From Rotaria sp. Silwood1 (Eukaryota > Rotifera > Eurotatoria > Philodinida > Philodinidae), in the NCBI GenBank assembly GCA_905250075.1, contig CAJNOP010000128.1, positions 345,441 through 409,440 on the forward strand: a stretch of 64,000 nucleotides of DNA, given 5' to 3'. Made by a program: the position numbers and the translations under genes. Shown here piece after piece: positions 23,800 to 35,800 of the stretch. Below the pieces are notes generated by a model that was given only the letters and a program-made list of their open reading frames with translations, ran no database searches and was not told the origin of the DNA. Each line of letters begins with the position of its first letter. Position 1 is the stretch's first letter.

Positions 23800-26700
23800 T
23801 CAATGTAATCTTGTTATATTATTTAGTTTGTTTTTCAAATCAAAATACATTTCATGAATATCTGATTGTTAAATCAACTTTATGGGAATAGGTAGTCTTT
23901 CGATGATTCATTCGGAGCGTTACATTTAAGTAGTTATTTTTTTTCTGACTGAACAATACAATTTAAAAGTTACAGAAATATATATGAAGCTTAGGATTAT
24001 TGTTTTTATTTGAACAAAACAAGATTTATAAAATGTGAAACTCGAAGCGGAAGCTTTTTTCCTTCATATGGAAAAGACTTTCAAACACTTCAAAAAAAAT
24101 TTTTTCATTGAAACAATTATGTATCAAATTCAGAAAGACAACACAACATGAAGAATGAATCTATATATATATTGATAGTTTTGATTGATCCCATTTCATC
24201 GAAGTACTTCACAAATCGAATTCATTGATGCATGTCAAAGAAAAAAATGTCATCATTATTTTTTATTACTTTATTTCTATGGGCTTTTGCTTTTCCAATC
24301 AATGATTCTATTGCCAAATGTTCCTGTATATATTAATATTTAAATCGACTACGTTGTTTTATTGGATAATGTGCACATGGGGTATTCAGTCATTACATCA
24401 TTGGATTTAGCTGCACTACCTTTCTTACCAACCAGTATCTGCTAGTCAACGATGGCTTTCTTATGTTATTCGTGTTTGAGCAACCTTCACCTCGACGATA
24501 CTTCATTCATTGTGCATTATCACTATTATTATTTTTCTCCTCATCATAATTCTTGTGCTTTTGTTTCTCCGATCAAATTCACATTTTCAGTTACTTGTCT
24601 AACCATCAATCAGACAAAGTAATTCAATCTAGTCTTTCATTTCAAATAAGGAAATTCTGTTGGACCAATATTTTCATTCTGATACACAGGCTGCATAGTT
24701 TTTTTTAAAGAAATATTTCATTAAAAAAATCAAAGCATAACTACCATTCATAGATTTGTTTACAACATTCTTTTGTATAGTTTTAATGCTGAAAAAAGTA
24801 AAATGAGTTCCAGTGAGAAAACAACACCTACAGTTAAACATCGACACCCCAACAATCAAGCGAATAAAACATTTCTTGAGGTATGTGGAAATAGATGAGG
24901 TCTTGAAAAATAACACACAAATTTTTTAGTATTGTTTATACCTAAACGAAATATGAATAAATTAATTTTGTCAAGTAAAATTAAGTGTTTTTCAACGAAG
25001 AATTTTCATTAATCTTGTGAATATTCTTGGCAATTTATTATCGTTTTGTAGTAAAGAAGGTATGTCATGTAATAAAATTATTGTTTTATTTTCTTCTAAA
25101 TGTAATCGATGAAATAGCTTAATAATTATTTCGCAAGCATTATTTATTGATGAAAATACTACCAGTTTAAATTTTATATTGGTAACTTACGGCGATTGAA
25201 CGGAGAAATTCATCAAGATCGATATTATAGTCTTCACTGGATTGATCAAACGTAAGCAGAATTTTTTTGTCGTGTCTTGTGATTGTCATTGATTTGAAAT
25301 ACACCATATGCAGATGACAAGTTATTAATTACTAATGACCACGCTTTGCAACACACATGTATCATTTTCGTTCAGTATTACTTTTTGTTCAGAAAATACA
25401 AGGCATCTAATAAAGAATTTTCATAAGGAGAAATAAAATAAAATGTACTTATACGTTCAGGACAATGACGGAAGAAAATAGTAATATAAAAAAGAACGTA
25501 AAAATACATCAATATTGTACTACGAGCGATTGAGAATCTTTGCTATTGTGCTATTTCGTTTCGGCTAAAATAGTGGTTATTATAAAACAAAAGATTTCTT
25601 TTCAAATTTAATAAATTTCGCTGTTTTTTGTAATGCAATATAGCTCTTTCTTTGTTTATCCAGATAGTCCCTCTTTTTAGAAAAAGAATATACCAACCGC
25701 AATTCAATTATGTCTATTACATACATTGATGTAATCGTCATTCAAAATAGCCAAAATTTTCTAAAAAGGTTAATAGAAATTCGAGAAAATGATTTTCAAT
25801 CCATACAGTTCAATTATTACTTAAGTACAGTAGTGTGCCTTTTTTTACACAACCCGTTATTTTAAAAAAAATCAAAACTAAGGTACTCTGTTGAGCTTTC
25901 TTTAGTAAATTTACTGATTTAAGTGCCCACATAAATACTTACTCAGTAAATATACTCATGTGGATACTCGACATAGTACCTGCATCAGTATAACCGATGA
26001 AAGTTTTCAAAATACCCATAATGGATACCCTACTGAAATTTCTCATTATATGGGCGCCCTGAAATTAGTAACTTCTCTATAAGTCCTACCAAAGAACAAG
26101 TTCATTCCGATGCAACAAAAACTCATCGAAAAAGTGAACGTAAATATCACTTAAACAATGTCCGTGATTTTCAGAAACTTCAATCAGTTGATAGTAGACT
26201 CTACGAAGTTTCATATCTTGTAATTTGTTTTACAATGAACGTTCAAAATGATGACACTCAACTGAATAGCTGCATATTTCTTTTGCGAAATACTAGAAAA
26301 AAGAAGACATATTTTATGTCTTTATCAATTTATTTTCATTATTGACATTCGTTTAAAATAAAACGTAATCTTCAATAAACATTATGCAGATATCGATTTT
26401 TATTTTATGTTTATTGATAAAGTCATGGGAAGGAAGAACGACTTCATTTTAAGATGGGTAAATTATTCTTCTTTTTCACATTCTATTGATAAGTCACATT
26501 ATTTTCTTTCTTCTTTGTGATCCATTGATATTCATTCACCACTACTTTTCCACTGTCCCTCTCTTACTTACGACTGGAAGCTGAAAATGCACTTCAACTT
26601 AATCCTCCTCTCTAATCTAGCAGCAATTTTCAATCTCTTTTCAATCGAAGTATTTTATCATATTGGTCTTATCTATACTCGACCAACGCAACATTTTGTT

Positions 26701-29700
26701 CATAAGCAGTGCCTATTTCATCCACCATGCCCGGCTAATCATCATTCATTAAATTATTCTTCTTTTACTCTTCTATCGCGAGAAAATGTATCAGCTATTC
26801 ATCATTCATAAATCACCAATAATAACAGTTGAAAATATTCCTCGCAGTCAGCCAACAGCGAAGCATCACTATCTCTACATCCATCTGAAGACGTTCTGCA
26901 CATGACAGTTTCAATCACATACTGGTAATAAATATAAACGTATGACGATACGCCGTATAAATAACGATTAGTTATCTTGCAACCCACGATGCCATCAAAA
27001 TTTCATCTCATCTTTACCATCTCTCAAACATCAGCATAATGGAACGAGCAGTATCCATCTAACTGTCATCTCCTTTCATAGTGATAACCAGCTTCCTATT
27101 AAAGAATTGTCGATGTGTACACAAGCCGATGACCGAAGATTCAGGTTTGAGGTAGGTAATAGGAATGACTTTTTAACACTATTTAATTGTTCTTAGTCTA
27201 ATGAAAATGATGATACAAAGATGGAATTTCTCAAGTCTCACTCGTAGTCTAACTGTTTCTTCGTTGTGGTTCGTTATGTACCATTGGCTGTTAGAGAAGA
27301 AGATGCTCGAGTTGACATTATGAAGTCGATTCTGACAGCCGTTGCATTTTCTGCAATTTGATGTTGATATCGTCAGTACTCATATTATGATGTTCGTTTT
27401 AGTGTTCGAAAAGTTGATCAGTATCAAACAGCATCAGAACTTCTGTCTAAGAAAGAGAGGACTTTTGCATAAGTATTTGTGGTACTGAACCATTCACAAA
27501 ACCTTTTAAATTTCTTCAAAAAAGTAAGTAGTCGTCAAAAGGTTCTCTGTTTGATGATACTAAATTAGAGAAGGTTCTGACAGTTCAGCTGAACTCTTTG
27601 AAGTTTATCAGTTAGAATACGAAACTATAAAATGGTTTGTTGAGAATAAATAATTCACAAGACGCCCATTATGAAATCTTTTTAAAATGTTCTGTACAAA
27701 ACCTTTTTTTGAAATATGATTTTTTAGTGCATTCAACAGATCTATTTCATCATTTTTTTCTTTTATTTCGTGAAATATTATTATACTCTATTGAGCGATT
27801 TTCTCAATAATCGAGAACGCTTTTATATATTTAGACTATGAAGATGAAATGAATTTTCTATTCATATTCCATCTATTTTTATTTGTTTATCTGATTTAGC
27901 TATTTTTTTGTACTCCAGAATCAGATTGAAACAAATCATCACTGTATCGAGAAGGTTTTGCTTATTTCTGACAATTTTGGTAAACAAATATAACAGTATA
28001 TTAGTTCTATAATTTGTGTTTAACATTTTAATTACTTTAAGAAAAATTTCATCATAGATTTTCTTTCGTCTACACTACATCATTATTAATATATGAAGAA
28101 GAATGTTCGATTGTATTTTTTAACCAACAGAAAATTATATATACTTTTAATGCTGAATTCTATAGTGTTCATTTTATTAATAACTACCATCTTCTTTGAA
28201 GATTTTGAAGTTGTTTTTGTTCTAAGAATGTTTTTGCTGAAAATACAGATATATAATGTGTTTCTTCTAATCAAAATGCGTAAACGTAGTTGATTGGTAC
28301 AGATATGTTTTGAACAATTTTCTTTTCTCTTCTGTGGATTCCAGTTTATCTTTTCATTAAATTTTGCATTTCTGATCTTAGACCAAACTTCTTTTTGATT
28401 TCAGTTCTATCATTCACTTCATTCGACTCTAAAACCAATATGAAGTTGAACTCAACAGATATGTTACAATGGTTATCTCTGAAGAAAATATTATTGAACT
28501 TTTCGACGGTAAGTTATGCTATTTCCTTCTTAATCAGAAGATGTTGACCTATAGAAACGCATGTATATTATGAGTGAAATTGTCACTACAGCTTGTTTCA
28601 GAGCGATTTAATCTATGATTTACAACACAAGTTTTTCAAAGTAATATGATACTTTTTTTTTGCTCATATTTCTACTTTAAATCGGCAAGATGAGTAGAGT
28701 TTATTGTTTCTTTCAATTGTCTATTAATTCTTTGGTATTTTTTTTATTTGATTCTTAATAGACGTGTATAAACTTAGTTCATTGCAATGATCTAACATTC
28801 AAAGTCAGGTGTACAGTACCTCTATTATGTGACTCTCTCTATAGAACACTGCCAAGTTACAACTTGCATATTTACAAGCATTATTAAGAACTTTGATCAT
28901 CTATATCAAAACCACTGGACAAAGATATATCTTCTCTTTCCAATCGTACCAAAAATTATATTTTTACATTTTCTCCAACCCATGATTACACAGACGAATA
29001 TGATAACATGTTGGAAAGCCATAAAGAAATCTTTTAAAGACGACAACGTCACAGAATATTACACAGGTTTTCTCTTGAAATTAGGTACATATGCTACACA
29101 CTTTTTCAGAACATCAATACATTGGTTATTACTAATTATTGCTTAATGATCAATATTGTTCTTAAAAAGTATGAAAGTGCAAGAAGTGGTGCTAGTGCAG
29201 CAACATTACCAGCGACGATGTCAATGATGAAAGACTCAATATTGAAATGTAAAAAACTTCTGAAAAGAACATTTAGTTAGAGACAGTTATACACATGTAA
29301 TAGTCTGATGAAAACAGTTTTGTTGGAGCATTCAAGACACTTATTATCAAATTTAATAAGTCTTCAAATGTCGAGTCTATGTTTCGTCGACGAATGTTAG
29401 CAGAGTGATAGAGAAGAAGAAAGGATTTAGGTCAAAAGAAATGCAACTAATTTTATCATGAAATGGGTTGTTTTACGATCAGGACAAGCATACTAAAGTC
29501 ACATATCAGAAATCACTAGACTTTTTCTTTAAAGCAGGAGGAGAATCAAGATATTTTTATTTGAAGTTATAAGAATACGTTGTAAGTTTTTCTCAAAGAA
29601 CAAAGAAACTTTCATTTAGACAGGTGCTTTTCTCTTCGTCCTATCAGCTTGATAACGGAAATATTTTCTCAAAAATTAAATAACATGAAAAATGAAAGAT

Positions 29701-29860
29701 AATCTATGAATCCATAATCATCAATCATCTTACAATAGTTTGTTGAAATATATGAAAGAAAGAGACAAAAAAATTTGATTGATAATTCCGTATGAGCTAG
29801 AAAAAAATAATCATACACGAAAAATAAATCATATCTCTGGTAAGTAAAGGACGAGTAAGA
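23800..29860. other. gene-poor region with possible decayed or unrecognised exons
   Basis: No confident gene is seen. A possible first exon is ATG 24803 to GAG 24880 (26 codons, MSSSEKTTPTVKHRH..., followed by GTATGT). A second is 25166-25251, bounded by AG and GTAAGC and reading FKFYIGNLRRLNGEIH. A third is an open stretch at about 26972-27153 ending before GTAGGT, followed after a 45-bp putative intron by SNENDDTKMEF. Around 28850-29400, coding-like peptides (DYTDEYDNMLESHKEI, SGASAATLPATMSMMKDS) are broken by stops and frame changes. I recognise none of these. They could be exons of a lineage-specific gene, a pseudogene or chance. Confidence 0.25.
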
Positions 29861-29886
29861 AGACTACCGAGGGCGATCAAAACAGA

Positions 29887-30088
29887 ATACGGTTACGGTC
29901 TGTTTTTTCGTCAGCAAACGATGAAAAAACCGCTACTTTACAGGCGTTTATTATCCGTATTTTCTCATAATATGCAACGCAGTAATACGGCACCTTTTTT
30001 AGCCGTATACGGTCATATTTATGCAGTCATCTCACTATGATACGGCCGTATAACTGCATCAACTATTCTGATCGTATACAGACCGTAT
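29887..30088. repeat. cluster of ATACGG / CCGTAT motifs, partly palindromic
   Basis: ATACGG or its complement CCGTAT occurs at 29887, 29955, 29985, 30003, 30007, 30040, 30046 and 30083: eight times in about 200 bp, three of them as the compound palindromes CCGTATACGG and ATACGGCCGTAT. The outermost copies (AATACGGTTACGGTCTG and CAGACCGTATTG) face each other as an inverted repeat. No open frame spans it. It may be a small foldback element or a binding-site cluster. Confidence 0.5.
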
Positions 30089-30099
30089 TGTTTGACCTG

Positions 30100-32813
30100 G
30101 CTGGTCATTTTTCCAGTCGTGAATATGCGTCGCGTCTAGTCGTTTCTCAAAATGTCCTAGTACAGGACTAGTACAAAATCGTCTGGAATCTTTCGTCCAC
30201 GTCTTGACTAGGTTATTGACTGGCATCCTTTTATTTGTTACGTTCAATCTTTTTTGGAAAAAAAAGTCTAGACATGTTGCCCTGACCGAACGCCAGTCCA
30301 AAATAGATTTCAAATCGAAAAAAGAAGAGCGTTCACGATGCTATATCAAGCAGATTGTATTTTATAGTGGTCTAGTTTGGACTAGTTTTATATAATAGAA
30401 ATATAGGGCAGAAGCTAAGATTTAAACATGCATACAATATATTAACTTACCTATGATTTAATTTCATTGAACCATATACCATCAAATGATTAACTTCTTC
30501 GTCCCAATACATATTAATAGATATTATTTCACACAGTCTTACTCAGTTTTTCACGTTATGATATAAATAAAAAAATTTTATCATAAAATTCATTATTATT
30601 CAAGTATATCTCAAAAGAATTAGTTGAAATTTTTTTTAATCTTTTTCAAAAAGAAATTTTTTTGGTAGTCGAAATTTTGGAAAAAATTATTTTATATTGG
30701 AAAAACAAATTAAAACTGAGAAAATTAATTAAAAATAATCTGTATAAAAAAACGTACTTTTTTCATATGATGATTCATGTTTAATTTAATTTAAATTCTT
30801 TTCAATTTCAACTTGAGCAAGAAACTAAAATTCTATAATTTAAATCTATTTTTAAAATTAAATTAATAGAATTGATACTTAAACTACCATATAATTCTCA
30901 TATAAAGATATGAAAATTATATTTTTCCAATAAAATTATTCCTTAATTTTTCACGATGCAGAACTTTTAAACGACATATATAGGCAACTTTCGTTAATAT
31001 ATTAACAGCTGTGTCGTAATCCTATCGTTTTATGCTTTAGTATATTTTTGTAGCATTCGTATAAAAAGTTATACTTCTGTAAAAGTAATCAATGCCTACT
31101 TTTTTGACATAGATCAGTGAAAATTGCTAAGTTTCACATGGTCAAATATTCAATCAATTCTTGTTCTCACTGTTCATTGTGAGCAGATCTTCTTATTAGA
31201 AATTAAAACAACATGATTAATATTTTATTCTTTAATTTGTATGATAAAGGCAACTAATTTTCAATCAGATATTTTCAAAAATGATTCCAATGCTTAAAAA
31301 TTTCCTACACAATATTACATACTTCTCAAATTTTCATACGAATCAATCTAAACAAGTTGTCTGGAAAACAAAGTCAAAGTAAAAGGAACCATTTGAAGAT
31401 TTTAGACTAGTCTGAAGCAGGCTTAGCACTACATTCTCAAAAATGACTCAGTCATGAGTAATACAAATGACGTGTCACATTGGTCTCCATCACTATTGAA
31501 TTCACATGTCGTCATCTATCTTTCTGGGCTTTTCATTTCATTGACGAGTCTGGACAGTATGAGTAGACAAACGGACTAGTCATGAAATGTCTTCGACTCA
31601 CTCTGGACTAGTCTATATTTCGTTACAGGGCATTCTTCATCAAGACGACTAGTCTTGATCAATTGCGAGTCATTTCAGACGATACCAGATGGTAGTGTGG
31701 ACACTGAAGACTAGTCATGTTGGTCATCCTCTGTCATTTTTTGCTCGTCTGAGAAATTTTTCTTACATATTATCATTGTTAAGCTCGAATATTTAACTTA
31801 AAACTATATTTCGATCGTTATCAATATTGATCGATTATCAAAATTTATCATTTATGTATACAATTTTGACACGAGATATATGTACTAACTAATATATATA
31901 TATATATAACCGTGAGTATATTCATCTTGGTACATGTTTACTTTCATTGCATCTTCATATTGATTGGTGTGTTATTATACTCGCAGCACTACGTAAGGAT
32001 GAAGGTGTGGTGATTAAAGTGAAAATGTTTTCCTACTCTGATAATTAATCAAAATGTTTTTTTTTGTTTTATTACAAAAAAATTTCCCAACACGTCATTT
32101 TATTTCTTACATAATTCTACTAAAGGAAAAAAACCTTTTTTTTCTTCGTTCTTTTTGACTTATAATGTTGAAATATCGTCATAACTATTTAAATGATACA
32201 TTATTTATTTGAAAACTCAACGAATGAGATAAATAGAAGCATCAGATAATTTTTTTCCATATTATAAGACGTAAGTTTAAGGTAAGAAACAAATCTACAA
32301 CGCACGCTTGTATCACATGCTTTTAACAACAACATGCACGCCATTTGAAATGTTTTAATTGCGTAAATAAAAAAAAGAAACCAAAAAAAAAAGAATGATG
32401 CAAGTGTATGTTTTTTTCCTTTTACGAAGGTGCAAATTTTGAATAACATGATGAAACATCGTTTATCGATAAGATCATTAGATGGCGCCCATACGCTCTC
32501 TTCCTTTAACTGAAAAACTATTGGCGACAAATGAAAATCCAATTGTTGCTTCTGCGTCTTCTTCTTTCATATGATGCAGTAATAAACATATATCGTCTTT
32601 TTCTTTTTTTTCAGTATCTGTCATATGTTCCTTCTCCTTTATTTATTATTTTGACAAATAAAAAAAAAAATTGAAGTTAAAAAATGCTTACTAGTTTAAT
32701 TTTCCTCTATTTACTCAAGATCAACTCAAGGATTATTCATTGTAGATTTACTATTGTTTTTTTTTTATTTTAATGGATTTATGTAGTAACATTTGACAAA
32801 ATAAAAACAAAAA
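30100..32813. other. intergenic region upstream of RB1CC1 with GACTAGTC cluster
   Basis: The palindrome GACTAGTC occurs at 31405, 31574, 31606, 31647 and 31709, with partial copies (GGACTAGT, GTCTAGT) near 30165-30390. No family-matching frame is present. The antisense frame 32201-32542 is mostly Phe/Leu/Ser and unconvincing. A (TA)n microsatellite lies near 31890-31908. The 5' UTR and promoter of RB1CC1 presumably lie towards the right end. Confidence 0.5.
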
Positions 32814-35800
32814 ATGCTTTATATATTTCGTGTTGATATTGGCGAAACCTATACATTTGACACTGAATTAGCGTTTCAAGAGTATGTTTTAGAATTGTAA
32901 TATTTCTTTTTAATTATTTTTTTTTCTATTTTATAATTTAGTGTAAAAACATTAAAATCAACAATTGAACATGAACATGGAATAGCATCATCAAAACAAA
33001 TATTAATTATAAATGGAGGAGAATTATTAGATGATGATGCTGTACAAGTTTGTATGAAAACTCGTGAAACATGTGCTGGAACGGTTTGTTTTGGTTTTCA
33101 TTTTTTTGAAAATTTTAAAAATAAATATCATTATTTATTTAGGAAGAAAATCCAATTTATCTTTTGGATAAATCACATTTAGAACGATCACTTCCATTAC
33201 AAATACCATTAACATCAAATAGTATACCAATATTAGATAATGCAACTGTTGAACAATGGTTAGCAATGCCATCAACTTATGAAACAATTGTTCAACGAGC
33301 TGATACAGCACAAGTTCGATATGAAATAAATATATATTTTTTATTTTTATTTTAATGATTATTTTTTTTTTAGAATTTCAATAAATATGCACAAAAATTA
33401 GTTCAAAATTGTGAAAGATTTGTTCGTGATCAACAAGCACAATATCAAGGATGGATGGCAGTTATTGCTAATGTTGAAGATACACTCTCGTTTGTTTTCT
33501 AAATGTTTATTTTATTATTTAATATATTTTTCTTTCTAGAAGTTTTTTACTTAATCGAAATTCATTTAATCGTTTATATCAAAATTATATATCGGAAAGA
33601 TCTTCGTATTTAGAACTTTTTCAAAGGTTTCAGTTTTTCTTCTTCTTTCTTTTTTTTTCTAATAAATAAAATTTTAGTCTTCCTCGTGCAATAAAAATTC
33701 TTCATCAATTAAAACTTCCAAATAAATTGATAGCTTTAATTGATAATGCTAATGGAATTAATTACAAATCAACTGTATCATCATCAGCATCATCATCATC
33801 GATTAGTTCGGCAACAACAACAAGTAGTAATTATGTAACACAAAATGAAAATGATATTCAAACTGAAGGAGATATGTCTTTGTTTGAATGGATTACTGCT
33901 CAAGTAATTATTTTACTTCCATTTTTTTTTTCTTTATCAACAATTATAGTCAATAATTTTAAGAGAAAACTTCAGTTAGAAAAAAAAACCTTAATGGATT
34001 TTTCTGATAATGTTTATATTAGAGATACAAGGATGTGGACGATTTTTTAAAAATTATTGAATAAACAATAATATTAGTTATTACCGTATGTTTATTGATG
34101 AGTTGGTAATTGTCATAATTATATATACTTGGATCTGACCAAAAGTTCGTGCATCGTTAAATATAAATATAAAGATAAGGAGATATATTTAGTTTTTTTT
34201 TTTTTTTAAATCAAATGTTGAAGGATAGTTGCTATGATTATATATATATTAAGTTCATTCTTTCTAACAACTTAGTGAAAGTTGTTTTTGAACTCATGTC
34301 GAAAAAAATTTTAGCTACCTAGGAAACTACATGAGTTAGTCATGTTTCATTTGTTTTAAAATTTAACGAAATTTCGTTAAATCATACCGGTTGCATTCTA
34401 GCAGTAGTAGTGACGAGTGATAGATTTATTTTATATAGATTAGTTATAAGTCATCTGAGGCTAACTGACCTATTGACGATGAATCGTCAAAGACTATTGT
34501 TCATGAAGACAGATTTGAACACAAACTTTGTTTAATATATTCTTTAAATCAAATAGTCCTGAGTATAGATAAAGGCAAGACTGTAAGCTATAAGTATTAT
34601 GTTGAAAATTGTCTGAAGTCTTTTGTAAATGTAATATGAAAACAAAAAAAGGCATCAAATGCAAAATGTACACAACTGCTTGATGACCATCGTTGACTTC
34701 ATATTCATCCGATGCTATTAATTATTTGATAGAAGAAGTCATCCATATAATGTCGTAGCAGTCATATTTTCCATACTTAATACTATCTAATCTCTGGTTA
34801 AGTATCCTTATCGAACAGAGTTTAATTGATTAAATAAATGATATATAATGTGCTCATGTAGTTTCCAACATAGCTAAAATTTTTTTTCGAAAATGAGTTA
34901 AAAAAAACTTTCACTAAGTTGTTAGAAAGAATGAAGTTGATATATATATAATCATGGCAACTATCCTTCAACATTTGATAAAAATAAAAACAAAAAAACA
35001 AACTAAAAATATCTCCTTATCTTTATATTTTTATTTAACGATGCACGAGCTTTTTGTCAGACCTAAGTATATAATCGATATATAAACTATAATAGGTCTC
35101 ATATATTAATCAATGAGAACTTTAGTTGGTTTTTTTAATCCAGTTTTTAGATCTATACTGAAAAATCAAAAATCAATATTTCGATGTCAAATTTTCTATA
35201 TAAATAGGTCGAATATACTGAAAATTTTCGTCGAAATGAATGTTCTTTTGTCAAAATATTGAATTTTCAAGCAATATCAATTTTTGTGAGATATCCATAA
35301 CGAACGATTATTTTTTTTTCTCAAAAATCAATATCGTGAAAAAGAAATATTCATTTTGGCTGCCACTATCAGCATATTCTACTGATTATTTGATCTATTT
35401 ATAGACAAGATTTGTCATAGCAATAGTGATTTTTTATATTTCTGTATATACCGAAAACTGGATCGAAAATTCAGTAAAATAACCATAACTTGGCTCCACA
35501 GATCCATGCAAAAACTAAGATGTTCTTTTTGGTAAAGCATAAAGTCAAACAGTGAGCATCAGTTTCGGTGATTCTTTCATTAATTTATTATTAAATATTT
35601 AGTTCTCTCATTTGCTTCTATTTTAAGCATGAATATTGAAATTTATTGTTTTATAAAAAAAAATATTAAAATTTGAACACTTTCTTGATAAACTATACAT
35701 ATTACAAATTTAATATTTTCAATTACAAAACAAAACTAAGGACGAAGATAATCGTCATTAGACATGAGCAGAGTTGTTCATATTTTATAGGATTGAAGAA

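Noticed and set aside
32201..32542. Minus-strand 113-codon frame upstream of RB1CC1
   Set aside because: Phe/Leu/Lys-rich, no recognised domain, contains poly-Phe from a poly-A run; likely chance.
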